DNA from: Burkholderia cepacia
GTDB taxonomy: Bacteria > Pseudomonadota > Gammaproteobacteria > Burkholderiales > Burkholderiaceae
Length of the DNA: 64,000 bases
NCBI RefSeq assembly: GCF_029962485.1
Contig: NZ_CP073637.1
Span: 3,480,177 to 3,544,176 of the forward strand
Direction: 5' to 3'
In this document: piece after piece, positions 8,791 through 18,872 of the stretch
How positions within the stretch are numbered: position 1 is the first letter of the stretch
Layout of the letters: each line of letters opens with the position of its first letter
The notes under the pieces: model-generated
The model's input: only the letters and a program-made list of their open reading frames with translations
What the model was told of the DNA's origin: nothing
Databases searched by the model: none
Translations under genes and position numbers: made by a program

Positions 8791-9492
8791 TTATACGACG
8801 CCTTCGGACGGCTTCTTGCCGAGCTCGACACCGAGCTGCTTGAGCTTGCGATACAGGTGCGTGCGCTCGAGGCCCGTCTTCTCCGCGACGCGCGTCATGC
8901 TGCCGTTTTCGCGCGCGAGGTGATATTCGAAGTACGCGCGCTCGAACGCATCGCGCGCTTCGCGCAACGGGATGTCGAACGGAATCGCGGCCGTCTGCCC
9001 CGCGAGGCCGAGTGCCACTGCCATGTCGTCGCCGAGCGTCGGCAGCGCTGCCGCGGACGCCACCGATGCAGGCCCCGCGGCCTGTCCGGCGCCGGCCTTC
9101 GCCGCCGCGTTGGCGGACATGGGCGCCGCGCCGCGTGCGAGACCGTGCTCGACCGACTTCAGCAGCTTCTGCAGTGCGATCGGCTTCTCGAGGAAATCGA
9201 GCGCGCCGATCTTGGTTGCCTCGACGGCCGTATCGATCGTCGCGTGCCCGGACATCATGATCACGGGCATCGTCAGCAGCCCCTGCGCCGCCCACTCCTT
9301 GAGCAAGGTCACGCCGTCGGTATCGGGCATCCAGATATCGAGCAGCACGAGATCGGGCGCCTGATTCAGCCGGTATTCCCGCGCGGCCTGCGCGTTCTCC
9401 GCTGCCTCGACGACATGTCCTTCATCGCTGAGGATCTCCGAGAGCAATTCCCGGATGCCCATTTCATCATCTACCACCAGGATGGTTGCCAT
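8791..9492 (-). CDS. ntrX: NtrX-like response regulator without AAA+ domain
   Basis: 233 residues. An N-terminal receiver domain has the acidic pocket VVDDE, phosphoacceptor Asp52 (LLDIWMPD) and the conserved Lys in LEKP. An Ala-rich linker (about 125-165) leads to a C-terminal Fis-type helix-turn-helix (MTRVAEKTGLERTHLYRKL). The central sigma-54-activating AAA+ domain of classical NtrX/NtrC is absent, so it should bind DNA but not activate sigma-54 polymerase in the standard way. It starts directly after the stop of the NtrY-like kinase gene and is the cognate regulator by position. Confidence 0.88.
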   Translation of the reverse strand: MATILVVDDEMGIRELLSEILSDEGHVVEAAENAQAAREYRLNQAPDLVLLDIWMPDTDGVTLLKEWAAQGLLTMPVIMMSGHATIDTAVEATKIGALDFLEKPIALQKLLKSVEHGLARGAAPMSANAAAKAGAGQAAGPASVASAAALPTLGDDMAVALGLAGQTAAIPFDIPLREARDAFERAYFEYHLARENGSMTRVAEKTGLERTHLYRKLKQLGVELGKKPSEGVV

Positions 9493-11907
9493 TTACGCTG
9501 CCTTTGTCTGCTCACTTGCTTTTGTCTTAGCGGGGGCCGTCCCGCCCTGCACGCCCGATTCGGCGCCTGGCGCATCGCTCGCCATCTGCAGGAACAGGAT
9601 CGACACCTGCGCACCCTCGACGGTCTCGCCGTGCATGCGATTGCGCAGATCGATCCGCGCGCCATGCTCGTCGACGATTTTCTTGACCGTGGCCAACCCG
9701 AGCCCCGTGCCCTTCGCCTTCGTCGTCACGTAAGGCTCGAACGCGCGGGTCAGAATGCGTGCCGGAAAACCGGGCCCGTTGTCGGACACGGTAAGACGTA
9801 CCGCGACGCGCGTTTTGCCCTCGGCGTCGGGATCGCCATATTCTACTGTCTTGGTTTCGATCAACACACGCGGATGCGCAGACTCCGCGACCGAATCCTG
9901 CGCATTCTGCAGCAGGTTGTGAATCACCTGGCGCAGTTGCGTCGCGTCGCCGCGTATCACCGGCAGCGACGGCGCGAGCTCGGCGATGATCGGGTTCTTG
10001 CCTTCGCCGACACCATACAGCCCGAGCACCTCGCTCGCCAGTTCATTCAACTGCAGGTTCGCGAGCACCGCCGGCGGCGTGCGCGCGTATTCGCGGAAAT
10101 CGTCGACCATCCGCTTCATCGCGGCGACCTGGTTCACGATCATCGTCGCGCCGCGCTTGAGCACATCCGCATCGGGCGGCGCGAGCTTGTCGGACAGCTT
10201 CATCTGCAGCCGCTCGGCCGACAGCTGGATCGGCGTCAACGGATTCTTGATCTCGTGCGCGAGCCGGCGCGCGACCTCGCCCCACGCGACCGACCGCTGC
10301 GCGGAAATCACGTCGGAGATGTCGTCGAACACGACGACGTAACCGGACGTCTGCGGATCGTCGGCCTGCCCCTCGACCGTCGACACGAGACGCGTGCCGC
10401 GCACGAGCAGCGTCAGCGGCTCGGTTTCGCCCGGCACCTCGATCGCGAACTGCTGCTGCCAGTGGCCGCGATCGCCGCTGCCGCCGTCGGACGCCGCCTC
10501 GCGATCGGCGAACGCCTTGCGCACCATCGCGCCGAACCCCGCCGCCACGCCGATCCGGTCGAGCGTCGTGCCGATCAGCGAGTTGAACGGCTGCCGGAAG
10601 ATCCGCTCGGCGCCGCGATTGGCCGTCGTCAGCCTGAACTGGCGGTCGAGCACGAACACGCCGGCCGTCAGGTTCGCGAGGATACTTTCGAGATACGTCT
10701 TCGAATGCTCGAGCGCGACGCGGTTCTTCTCGACCGCGAGCCGCGCCTCGGACAACTGGCGCGTCATCGCGTTGAACGACTGCGTGAGGAAGCCGAGCTC
10801 GTCGCGCGTCTTGATCTCGCGCTTCGGCGTGTAGTCGCCTTCCGTGACTTCCTTCGTGCCCTGCGCGAGCAGGAACAGCGGCCGCGCGAGCTGCTGGCCG
10901 AGCGCGAGCGCGAGCATCATCGCGATGAAGGTCGCGAGGAACAGCGCGAGCGTCAGCGTGCCGATGTACATCTTGCGCAGCCCCGTGCGGCCGAGCGACT
11001 TTTCCTGGTACTCGCGATACGCGCGCTGCACGGCGTCCGCGTTGTGCGCGAGCGTAGGCGGCACCGGCTGCGTGAGCTGCAGGAAGCGCTCCGCCGGCTG
11101 CAGCAGCGACGTCGTCGCATCGGGAATCGGCCGCACGACGCGCAGCCGCAACGCGCCCTTCGCGCCATGCGCACGCGGGTCGCCGTCGACTTCGCCCTCG
11201 ATCGCCGCGTACGCGCCGTGTTCGCGCGCCTGGCTCAGCATCAGCGGAGTCGGCAGGTCGTCCGGAATCAGCGCCGCGAAATTGCCCGACGCCTGCGCGA
11301 CGATATGCAGGTCGGGCGCCGCGCCCGAGCCGCCGCGGCTCGGCTCGACGATCGTCGCGTCCTGCACGCCGAACTGGTCGCGCAGCCGCAGCAGCGTGAG
11401 CGTCGTGCCGTTCGTGTTCGCATCGACGCTCGCGAGCTGGTCGGACATCATCCGCGCCTTCGTCTGCAGGTCGGACAGCGACGCATCGAGCATCCCGCGG
11501 CCGAGGTTCAGGCCGGCCGTCAGCGCGGTCTCGACGTTCACGTCGAACCACGACTCGATACTGCGCGACACGAACTGGTACGACACGATGTAGATGATCC
11601 CGCCCGGCACCACGCCGACGAGCGCGAAGAACACCGCGAGCTTCGCGAGCAGCCGCGTGCCGAACTTGCCCTTCCTCAGGCGCACGACGATCATCCCGAT
11701 CAGTCCGAGCACCACGAGCAGGAACACGAGCGCGACGACGATGTTCGTCGCGTACAGCCACGAGTAGTAGCGATCGAAGAATTCGGTGTTCGCGCTCGCG
11801 GCCGCGAGCAGCACGAGCAGCAACAGCGCGGTCAGCGCGACGGTCGAGACGATCACACGGACGAGGAGGCTCTTCCCGCTGGCCGCGCGGCGCACTTTAT
11901 TTAGCAC
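9493..11907 (-). CDS. ntrY: NtrY-like sensor histidine kinase
   Basis: 804 residues from a GTG start. Three or four N-terminal membrane helices (about 17-40, 50-75 and 85-115, then one near 310-340) flank a periplasmic sensor region. A HAMP segment, a PAS domain (about 400-500) and the kinase core follow. The H-box RRLAHEIKNPLTP has the phosphorylated His near 554, and the N box, DNGPGFP and GTGLGLATVKKIV ATP-binding motifs come after. NtrYX pairs respond to nitrogen or redox conditions in other proteobacteria; the signal here is not known. Its start overlaps the DUF4390 stop by 11 bases, and its stop abuts ntrX. Confidence 0.93.
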   Translation of the reverse strand: MLNKVRRAASGKSLLVRVIVSTVALTALLLLVLLAAASANTEFFDRYYSWLYATNIVVALVFLLVVLGLIGMIVVRLRKGKFGTRLLAKLAVFFALVGVVPGGIIYIVSYQFVSRSIESWFDVNVETALTAGLNLGRGMLDASLSDLQTKARMMSDQLASVDANTNGTTLTLLRLRDQFGVQDATIVEPSRGGSGAAPDLHIVAQASGNFAALIPDDLPTPLMLSQAREHGAYAAIEGEVDGDPRAHGAKGALRLRVVRPIPDATTSLLQPAERFLQLTQPVPPTLAHNADAVQRAYREYQEKSLGRTGLRKMYIGTLTLALFLATFIAMMLALALGQQLARPLFLLAQGTKEVTEGDYTPKREIKTRDELGFLTQSFNAMTRQLSEARLAVEKNRVALEHSKTYLESILANLTAGVFVLDRQFRLTTANRGAERIFRQPFNSLIGTTLDRIGVAAGFGAMVRKAFADREAASDGGSGDRGHWQQQFAIEVPGETEPLTLLVRGTRLVSTVEGQADDPQTSGYVVVFDDISDVISAQRSVAWGEVARRLAHEIKNPLTPIQLSAERLQMKLSDKLAPPDADVLKRGATMIVNQVAAMKRMVDDFREYARTPPAVLANLQLNELASEVLGLYGVGEGKNPIIAELAPSLPVIRGDATQLRQVIHNLLQNAQDSVAESAHPRVLIETKTVEYGDPDAEGKTRVAVRLTVSDNGPGFPARILTRAFEPYVTTKAKGTGLGLATVKKIVDEHGARIDLRNRMHGETVEGAQVSILFLQMASDAPGAESGVQGGTAPAKTKASEQTKAA

Positions 11908-12487
11908 GTTCGGTCACCGTGAAAGTGAAGCGCTTCCAGTCCGACCCGAGCGTCCAGTCGCGGTTGTTCACGGCATCGACCTGGAACGGCTTCGGCATCA
12001 GCGCCGTATCGAGCTGCATCCGCACCGACGCCGTGTAGGTTTCACCCGAGCGCACCTGGTTGCGGTCGATCACGTGCCACGACGTGATGTGCCGGACGAC
12101 CGCGAGCGCGTCCTTCAGCGACGGGAAACCGAGCTGCAGGCCGCCGGTCGATACGCGGTACTCGCGCGTGAGCGGCTGGAACGACAGGCGGATCGTCTGC
12201 GACACCGATACCGGCTGTTCGTCAAGCCAGTACCAGCGCGCGCGACTCAACTCGAAATCCGTCGTGAAATACACCGGAATGCCTTTGTTCACGGCATCCT
12301 CGAGGTTCGGATTCAGCTCGAAGTCGAAACGCGCGTCGAGGCTCCAGCCGCTTCCGTCGGACTGGAGCGACGCGCGCTGCACGGCGATCGATTCGGCATG
12401 CGCCGGCCGGACGACGGCCAGGCACAGCATCAACGCGACCAGCAAGACGGCCGCGAGCCGAAATGGAAAAAGGTGTTTGATCGTCAC
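11897..12487 (-). CDS. DUF4390 exported protein
   Basis: 196 residues with a clear signal peptide (LAAVLLVALMLCLAVVRPAHA, cut near residue 31), followed by an all-beta-looking domain of the DUF4390 family. It has no catalytic motif. The gene overlaps rsmB upstream by four bases and ntrY downstream by 11, so it is made together with the sensor kinase. A periplasmic role in NtrY sensing is an inference from position only. Confidence 0.85.
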   Translation of the reverse strand: MTIKHLFPFRLAAVLLVALMLCLAVVRPAHAESIAVQRASLQSDGSGWSLDARFDFELNPNLEDAVNKGIPVYFTTDFELSRARWYWLDEQPVSVSQTIRLSFQPLTREYRVSTGGLQLGFPSLKDALAVVRHITSWHVIDRNQVRSGETYTASVRMQLDTALMPKPFQVDAVNNRDWTLGSDWKRFTFTVTERAK

Positions 12488-13875
12488 CGTTTCTGAAACC
12501 GCGCGTAGAAAAATCCGTCTTGATCGGTGTTCTGGTCGAGTGCGCCGGCGGCCGCCCGTCCCTGCACGCCGCCTGGCAGCAGCTGGCCGGGGGCGTCCAA
12601 TCGTACCGCATCTTCACAGGCCGCTTCAAACCAGCGGGCCTGCAATTCGCCTTCCTCGGGGAAGATCGAACAGGTCACGTAAAGCAGCTCGCCGCCCGGC
12701 TTCACGAGCGGCCACAGCGCCGACAGGATGCGGCGCTGTTCCGCAACGAGCGCCGGAATGTCGGCCTCGCGGCGCAGCCAGCGAATGTCGGGGTGCCGCC
12801 GCACGATGCCGGACGCCGAGCACGGCACATCGGCGAGGATACGGTCGAACGGGCGCCCGTCGTACCACGCGTCGGGTGCACCTGCATCGCCGACGCACAC
12901 GTTCGCTTCGAGCGACAGGCGCACGAGGTTTTCGCCGATGCGCGCCGCGCGCGTTGCGTCGCTTTCGAGCGCAACGACTTCCGCGTCAGCCAGTTCGAGA
13001 ATGTGGCCGGTCTTGCCGCCGGGTGCCGCGCAGGCATCGAGCACGCGCATGCCGTCGCGCGCGTCGAGCCATTCGGCCGCGAGCTGCGCGCCGGCGTCCT
13101 GCACCGACACCACGCCGTCGGCGAAGCCGGGAATGCGCTCGACCGGCAGCGCCGACGCGAGCCGCACCGCGTGCCGGCCGATCGCGGTCGCTTCGATCCC
13201 GCTCGCGCGCAGCGTCTCGAGATACGCGTCGACGCTCGCGCGGCGCGCATTCACGCGCAGCGTCAACGGGCCCTGTCGTTCGCCGGCCGCGAGGATCGCC
13301 TGCCATGCATCGGGCCATGCGCGCTTCACCGCATCGACCCACCATGCGCGGTAATTCCACCGCGCGACCGGATCGTCCTGCATCGCCGCGACGAGGGCAT
13401 CGCGCTCGCGCAGGAAACGGCGCAGCACCGCGTTGACCATGCCCTTCGCGAACGCGCATTCACGCCGCGCGCCGATGACGGTGACTGCCTGATCGACTAC
13501 CGTGAATGCCGAATACGCGGCATCCTCCGCCGGGTCGAGCAGCAGCGCGAGCGCGCCGGCGAGCACCGCATGCACGTGCGCGGGCGGCGCCTTGCTGACG
13601 AGTTTGCCGATCAGCCAGTCCGCGCTGCCAAGGCGACGCATCGTCCGGTAGGCAACGTCCTGCGTCGCACCGCGCGCGAGCGCCTGCGCACCGGACTCCA
13701 TCTGTGCGAATACCGCCGACAACGCTGCCGGCAGCGCAGTGCCGCGCCGTACCGCATCGACCGCCTGCGCGGCCGCGTCGAGCGCGAAGCCGAGCGAATC
13801 GGGCGCCAGATGCAGCGCGGCCAGTCGCGCAGGGCGGCCGGAGGAAGACGGAGCGGAAGAACGGGTTCGTGTCAT
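12484..13875 (-). CDS. rsmB: 16S rRNA (cytosine967-C5)-methyltransferase
   Basis: 463 residues from ATG 13875 (MTRTRSSAPSS); the frame extends 36 codons further but without family similarity. An N-terminal NusB-like RNA-binding domain is followed by a SAM-dependent Rossmann methyltransferase. Motif I is DACAAPGGKTGHILE, motif IV has the Cys in DVPCSASGIVRRHPD, and the catalytic Cys is in YVTCSIFPEEGE, the two-cysteine arrangement of m5C RNA methyltransferases. The stop overlaps the DUF4390 start (ATGA). Confidence 0.94.
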   Translation of the reverse strand: MTRTRSSAPSSSGRPARLAALHLAPDSLGFALDAAAQAVDAVRRGTALPAALSAVFAQMESGAQALARGATQDVAYRTMRRLGSADWLIGKLVSKAPPAHVHAVLAGALALLLDPAEDAAYSAFTVVDQAVTVIGARRECAFAKGMVNAVLRRFLRERDALVAAMQDDPVARWNYRAWWVDAVKRAWPDAWQAILAAGERQGPLTLRVNARRASVDAYLETLRASGIEATAIGRHAVRLASALPVERIPGFADGVVSVQDAGAQLAAEWLDARDGMRVLDACAAPGGKTGHILELADAEVVALESDATRAARIGENLVRLSLEANVCVGDAGAPDAWYDGRPFDRILADVPCSASGIVRRHPDIRWLRREADIPALVAEQRRILSALWPLVKPGGELLYVTCSIFPEEGELQARWFEAACEDAVRLDAPGQLLPGGVQGRAAAGALDQNTDQDGFFYARFQKR

Positions 13876-14022
13876 CGGTACGGAATCGGCAATCAAACGC
13901 AGCAAGCAAATGCGGCAAACGGCAGGATCGCGACGGCCGCAAGGCCTCGCGATCCCAAATCGCGCATTGTAGCGTGCGACCACGCGGCCCCTTTGTCCCC
14001 TTTACGGCGCGCACAAATGAAA

Positions 14023-14050
14023 CACCCCGCAGCGCGAAGCGTGCGGGGTG
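14023..14050 (-). terminator. Probable terminator after htpX
   Basis: CACCCCGCA and TGCGGGGTG form a perfect 9-bp stem around a 10-base loop. In the minus direction the stem is followed by TTTCATTT, a weak T tract. It lies about 45 bases beyond the htpX stop and would separate htpX from rsmB. Confidence 0.6.
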
Positions 14051-14095
14051 GCGTGCCGGACCCCGCGCGGCAACGGCCGCACGGTACGCCGGGGT

Positions 14096-14953
14096 TTAGT
14101 CGAAGCGACCGGTACGCGCCATCTCCATCAGGCGCGCGATGCGCTCCTCGGTGGCTGGGTGCGTCGAGAAAAGGTTCTGCAGACCGCCACCGTGCAGCGG
14201 GTTCATGATCATCATCTGCGCGGTGGCCGGATGGGCCTCGGCCGCCTGGAACGGGATACCCGCCGCATAGCGATGGATCTTGTCGAGCGCGGTCGCGAGC
14301 GACTGCGGATCGCCCGAAATCTGCGCGCCGCCGCGGTCGGCCTCGAACTCGCGTGCCCGCGAAATCGCCATCTGGATCAAGGCGCCTGCGATCGGCGCGA
14401 GCAGCGCGACCGCGATACCCGCGATTGGGTTGGCCGGCCGGCCGTTCTCGTCGCGCCCGCCGAAGAACATCGCGAAGTTCGCGATCGCCGAGATCGCGCC
14501 TGCCATCGTCGCGGTGATCGTCGAGATCAGGATGTCGCGGTGCTTCACGTGCGCAAGCTCGTGCGCCATCACGCCACGCATCTCGCGCTCCGACAGCACG
14601 CGCAGGATGCCCGTCGTCGCGGCGACCGCCGCGTGCTCGGGGTTGCGGCCCGTCGCGAACGCGTTCGGCGCGTCCTCGTTGATCAGGTAGACGCGCGGCA
14701 TCGGCAGGTTCGCGCGCGTGGCCAGCTCGCGCACCATCCGGTAGAACTGCGGCGCCGAGTTCTCGTCGACTTCCTGCGCGTTGTACATGCGCAGCACCAT
14801 CTTGTCCGAGAACCAGTAAGAGAAGAAATTCATGCCGAGCGCGAACAGCAGCGCGATCGTCATGCCCCGCGAGCCGCCGATCATGCCGCCGATCACGATG
14901 AACAGGGCCGTGATCGCGGCCATCAGCATCGCCGTTTTGACCCAATTGAACAT
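14096..14953 (-). CDS. htpX: Membrane zinc metalloprotease HtpX
   Basis: 285 residues. HtpX is an inner-membrane M48 protease for quality control of membrane proteins. Hydrophobic helices lie at about 6-26 and 31-49. The zinc motif HELAH is at 131-135, two further membrane segments follow, and the third ligand Glu is in [16 protein letters not shown] 14953 is preferred over GTG 14959 because AAGGAG lies five bases upstream of the ATG, while the GTG would overlap the ribosome-binding site. It belongs to the minus-strand run def-fmt-lysE-htpX. Confidence 0.95.
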   Translation of the reverse strand: MFNWVKTAMLMAAITALFIVIGGMIGGSRGMTIALLFALGMNFFSYWFSDKMVLRMYNAQEVDENSAPQFYRMVRELATRANLPMPRVYLINEDAPNAFATGRNPEHAAVAATTGILRVLSEREMRGVMAHELAHVKHRDILISTITATMAGAISAIANFAMFFGGRDENGRPANPIAGIAVALLAPIAGALIQMAISRAREFEADRGGAQISGDPQSLATALDKIHRYAAGIPFQAAEAHPATAQMMIMNPLHGGGLQNLFSTHPATEERIARLMEMARTGRFD

Positions 14954-15053
14954 ACCCACTCCTTATCCGTCAGGGGACCCGCCGCGCATCACAGGGCGCG
15001 GCGGAAAATTGTAAGCGATTTGTTAGATAAGGTCTTGCCGGAAAAATTCAATC

Positions 15054-15695
15054 TCAGCGTTGCGATGTTGCAAGGCGCAGCCCGAGGCCGACGAACGCGC
15101 TGCCGACCGTGCGGTCGAGCCACTTCTTGACGCCCGGCTTGCCGGAAAAGCGCTGCGTGACGCTGCCCGCAACCCATGCGACCAGGCTCGTCCAGACCGT
15201 GCTCATCGCGACGAACACCGCGCCGAGGGTCAGGAACGCCCATGCCTTGTGCGGGCTGTCGGCCGACACGAACTGCGGGAAGAACGACACGAAGAACAGC
15301 ACGACCTTCGGATTCAGCACGTTGGTCCAGAAGCCCTGCATGAACAGCTGGCGCAGCGGCTTGGCAGCCGTGGCCTGCGCGGCCTCGACGCCCGCCGGCG
15401 CCGCGGCCTGCTTCGTGATGATCATCCGCACGCCGAGATAGATCAGGTAGGCCGCGCCGACCAGCTTGATCACCGTGAACGCGGTGGCCGACGCCGCAAG
15501 CAGCGCGGTCAGGCCGAATGCGCACGCGAGCGCGTGAACGCAGCAGCCTGCCGAAATGCCGAATGCCGACATCAGCCCCGCGCCGCGGCCCTGCGCGACG
15601 CTGCGGCCGACGATGTAAGCCGTATCGGGGCCAGGCGTGACATTCAGCAAGAAAACCGCCAGGACGAAGAAACCGAAATGGGTGATGCCGAACAT
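15054..15695 (-). CDS. LysE/RhtB family amino-acid exporter
   Basis: 213 residues with about six membrane helices. The N-terminal signature FFVLAVFLLNVTPGPDTAYIVGRS is the LysE-family motif. The family exports amino acids such as homoserine, threonine, lysine or leucine by proton antiport, and the substrate cannot be deduced. The gene lies 100 bases upstream of htpX and 120 bases after fmt. Confidence 0.88.
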   Translation of the reverse strand: MFGITHFGFFVLAVFLLNVTPGPDTAYIVGRSVAQGRGAGLMSAFGISAGCCVHALACAFGLTALLAASATAFTVIKLVGAAYLIYLGVRMIITKQAAAPAGVEAAQATAAKPLRQLFMQGFWTNVLNPKVVLFFVSFFPQFVSADSPHKAWAFLTLGAVFVAMSTVWTSLVAWVAGSVTQRFSGKPGVKKWLDRTVGSAFVGLGLRLATSQR

Positions 15696-15815
15696 GAAAA
15701 CCTCGAAACCGGAGAGCGCAGGGAAATTCTACGCGCGCCTGCCGCGCCGCGCGACTCGGCCGTCCGGCCAATTGTGCAGGGCCGGCAGGCCGTGTCGAAT
15801 GACGGTCAGCCCGCG

Positions 15816-16799
15816 TCAGGCAACGTCGGGCAGCGCGAAACGCTGGCCTGCGGCGAGCGGCGAGCCGGCCAGGAATTCGCGCGCGGGCAGCCGTTTGCCG
15901 CCCGGCTTCTGCAACTGCGTGACGCGCAGCGCGCCGCTGCCGCATGCGACGACCACGCCTTCCGGCGCGGCGTCGACGATCGTGCCGGGCACCGCGTCGC
16001 CGCGCGCCGCCACGGGCTCGGCCGCCCACAGCTTGATCGCCGCGCCGTCGAGCGTCGCGACGCCGCCCGGGAACGGATCGAACGCACGCACCTGGCGCGC
16101 GAGCACGTCGGCCGGCTTGCGCCAGTCGAGCGCCGCCTCATGCTTGCCGATCTTTTCCGCATAGGTCACGCCATCGGCCGGCTGCGGCGTCGCCGGCAGC
16201 GTGCCGTCGCGCTCGAGCCGCACGAGCGCATCGACGATCAACCGCGCGCCATCGGCAGCGAGCCGGTCGTGCAGCGTCGCGGTCGTATCGTCGGCCGCGA
16301 TCGCGATGCGTGCTTCCTCGATCATCGCACCGGTGTCGAGGCCGACGTCCATCTGCATCAGCGTGACGCCCGTCTCGGCGTCGCCGGCCTCGATCGCACG
16401 ATGGATCGGCGCGGCGCCGCGCCAGCGCGGCAGCAGCGATGCATGGATGTTGATGCAACCGGCGCGCGGGATGTCGAGCACTTCCTGCGGCAGCAGCAGG
16501 CCGTAGGCGGCCACCACCATCACGTCGTGCGGCGTCGTGCGCAGCAGCTCGATCGCATCGGCCGCCTCGACCGGGTACTTGCCCGCGCGGCGCAACGACG
16601 GCGGCTGCGCGACGGGCATCCCGTGCTCGACGGCGTAGCGCTTCACGGCGCTCGCCTGCAGCTTCATCCCGCGCCCCGCAGGGCGATCGGGCTGGGTGAG
16701 CACGAGCGGCACCGGGAAACCGGCCTCGTGGATTGCGGCAAGGGCAGCCGCGGCAAATTCCGGCGTGCCGGCAAAAATCACGCGCAACGTATGGGTCAT
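15816..16799 (-). CDS. fmt: Methionyl-tRNA formyltransferase
   Basis: 327 residues, the normal length. It formylates initiator Met-tRNA with 10-formyltetrahydrofolate. The N-terminal Rossmann domain contains the catalytic block [21 protein letters not shown] with Asn, His and the downstream Asp in DVGLDTG. The C-terminal tRNA-binding OB domain follows from about residue 210. It lies 34 bases after def, the usual def-fmt operon, so formylation and deformylation are co-expressed. Confidence 0.97.
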   Translation of the reverse strand: MTHTLRVIFAGTPEFAAAALAAIHEAGFPVPLVLTQPDRPAGRGMKLQASAVKRYAVEHGMPVAQPPSLRRAGKYPVEAADAIELLRTTPHDVMVVAAYGLLLPQEVLDIPRAGCINIHASLLPRWRGAAPIHRAIEAGDAETGVTLMQMDVGLDTGAMIEEARIAIAADDTTATLHDRLAADGARLIVDALVRLERDGTLPATPQPADGVTYAEKIGKHEAALDWRKPADVLARQVRAFDPFPGGVATLDGAAIKLWAAEPVAARGDAVPGTIVDAAPEGVVVACGSGALRVTQLQKPGGKRLPAREFLAGSPLAAGQRFALPDVA

Positions 16800-16833
16800 G
16801 ACAGCGTTCGAGGTCGGGCAGGGCGAACGCGCG

Positions 16834-17337
16834 TTACATCGCGCGTTCGAGTTTCTTCATCTTCGTCTTGATGCGCGTCTGCTTGAGCGACGACAGGTAT
16901 TCGACGAACACGCGCCCCATCAGGTGATCCATCTCGTGCTGGACGCACACGGCAAGCAAGCCTTCGCAGTCGAGCTCGAACGTCTCACCCTGCTCGTTGA
17001 GCGCGCGCACGCGCACGTGGTCGGGCCGCTCGACTTCGTCGTAGATGCCGGGCACCGACAGGCAGCCTTCTTCATAGATCTGCTTCGCGTCGCTCGACCA
17101 CACGATCTCGGGGTTGATGAACGCGCGCAGTTCGTTCTTCTCCTCCGAGATGTCGATCACGATCACACGCTCGTGCACGTCGACCTGCGTGGCCGCAAGG
17201 CCGATGCCGGGCGCCGCGTACATGGTCTCGGCCATGTCGGCGACGAGCTTGCGGATCCGGTCGTCGACCTTGTCGACGGGCTTGGCGACCTTATGCAGCC
17301 GCTTGTCGGGGTAATGAAGAATATTGAGCAAAGCCAT
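16834..17337 (-). CDS. def: Peptide deformylase
   Basis: 167 residues from ATG 17337 ([14 protein letters not shown]); the open frame upstream is non-family sequence. It removes the formyl group from nascent proteins using Fe2+ or Zn2+. Motif I GIGLAATQ (44-51), motif [10 protein letters not shown] and motif [12 protein letters not shown] are all intact, supplying the Cys and two His metal ligands and the catalytic Glu. It is divergent from dprA, with fmt next in the operon. Confidence 0.97.
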   Translation of the reverse strand: MALLNILHYPDKRLHKVAKPVDKVDDRIRKLVADMAETMYAAPGIGLAATQVDVHERVIVIDISEEKNELRAFINPEIVWSSDAKQIYEEGCLSVPGIYDEVERPDHVRVRALNEQGETFELDCEGLLAVCVQHEMDHLMGRVFVEYLSSLKQTRIKTKMKKLERAM

Positions 17338-17567
17338 GGTGTTCGGTATTCGGTGGAGCGGCGTGCCGCATCGGCCATCCGGCCGACTGGTGCCGCCGCC
17401 GGGATGCAATGAAGATGAGGCGGATGCGTGGCGATTCAACGCCGCGGATCACGCCTCCTGCAATTGGCCGGGCGCTCGTGCGCACGGCCCTGTCGAGTAT
17501 TTCGGATGATGAAAATTTTATCATGGCGCCACGCGGTCCGCTGGCCGCCGCATTCGAGGGCAGCCTC

Positions 17568-18836
17568 ATGTCGCCGCAAGCGCTGACGCCGTCCGCGCTG
17601 CGCGCGTGGCTACAGCTCGCGCACGCACCCGGCCTCGCGCACGCCGTGCTGCAGCGCCTGCTCGATGCATTCGGCTCACCGGCCGCACTGTTGTGCGCCC
17701 CTGACCCGGCCATCGCCGCGGTGAGCTGCCCCGCCGCCGCACAAGCGGTTCGCGCGAGCGAGCGCGGCGATCTCGACGCACGCACCGACGCCGCGCTCGC
17801 GTGGCTCGAAGCGCCGGGCAATGCGCTGGTCACGCTCAACGATCCCGCCTACCCGCCGCGGCTGCGCGACCTGCACGATCCGCCGCCCCTGCTATATGTA
17901 AAGGGCCGGCTCGACCTGCTGCACGCACGCGGTCTCGCCGTGGTCGGCAGCCGGCACGCGACGCCGCAGGGGCTCGCCGACGCAACGGGCTTCGCGCGCG
18001 CGTTGTCCGACGCGGGGCTCTCGATCGTCTCGGGCCTCGCGCTCGGGATCGACGGCGCCGCGCATCGCGGCGGACTCGACGGCCGCTCGGGCACGGTCGC
18101 CGTCATCGCGACGGGCGCCGATCTCGTCTATCCGGCGCGGCATCGCGCACTCGCGCACGAGATCGCCGCGCACGGTGCGATCGTGTCGGAATGGCCGCTC
18201 GGCACACCGGCCCGTGCCGCGCATTTCCCGCAGCGCAATCGCCTGATCGCCGCACTGGCGATCGGCACGCTCGTCGTCGAGGCCGCGCCGCGCTCCGGCT
18301 CGCTGATCACCGCACGGCTCGCGAACGAACTGGGGCGCGATGTATTCGCGGTGCCGGGCTCGATCCACGCACCGCTCGCGCAGGGCTGCCACGCGCTGAT
18401 CCGCGACGGCGCGAAGCTCACGGCGGCGCCGCTCGATGTGCTCGAAGAGTACGGGCTGGCCGAACCGGCCGCGTGTGCAACCAGCCGCCCGGCTCCCGCC
18501 GGGCATCCCGGCACCAACACCGGCGGCATCCGCACAAGCGACGCTCCCGGCGCCGGGCAGGCGAATCCCGCCGTTCCGGCCGCCACGTCGGCCCGAATCG
18601 ACGCCCCGCCGCCGGGCGCCGCGTCCGAGCAGGCCGTGCTGGCCGCATTGGGATACGGCCCCGTTACCTACGAATGGCTCGCCGAACGCAGCGGCCTGTC
18701 CGACGACGTGCTGCATGGCGCGTTGCTGGCGCTGGAGTTGGCCGGTCGCGTCGCCAGCCTCCCTGGCGGACGCTTCGCGCGGCTTGACGCCACGCCCACC
18801 CCGGCCGCGCACGGCGTGCTACATTCCCCGCCATAG
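17568..18836 (+). CDS. dprA: DNA processing protein DprA
   Basis: 422 residues from ATG 17568, preferred because GAGGG lies seven bases upstream; ATG 17523 in the same frame has no ribosome-binding site. DprA protects incoming single-stranded DNA and loads RecA in natural transformation. The Rossmann-like core has VVGSRHAT, SGLALGIDGAAHRGGL and GDVVFAVPGS-type motifs, with SGSLITA between. A Pro/Ala-rich linker (about 320-355) leads to the C-terminal DprA winged helix. It is followed 36 bases later by a thioredoxin-like gene, then topB. Confidence 0.94.
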   Translation: MSPQALTPSALRAWLQLAHAPGLAHAVLQRLLDAFGSPAALLCAPDPAIAAVSCPAAAQAVRASERGDLDARTDAALAWLEAPGNALVTLNDPAYPPRLRDLHDPPPLLYVKGRLDLLHARGLAVVGSRHATPQGLADATGFARALSDAGLSIVSGLALGIDGAAHRGGLDGRSGTVAVIATGADLVYPARHRALAHEIAAHGAIVSEWPLGTPARAAHFPQRNRLIAALAIGTLVVEAAPRSGSLITARLANELGRDVFAVPGSIHAPLAQGCHALIRDGAKLTAAPLDVLEEYGLAEPAACATSRPAPAGHPGTNTGGIRTSDAPGAGQANPAVPAATSARIDAPPPGAASEQAVLAALGYGPVTYEWLAERSGLSDDVLHGALLALELAGRVASLPGGRFARLDATPTPAAHGVLHSPP

Positions 18837-18872
18837 GGGCGGCCAAGCCGCCGACGATATTCAAGGAATTCC

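Noticed and set aside
8857..11904. 1015-codon plus-strand frame opposite ntrYX
   Set aside because: Arg/His-rich, no family similarity; mirrors the kinase and regulator genes on the other strand.
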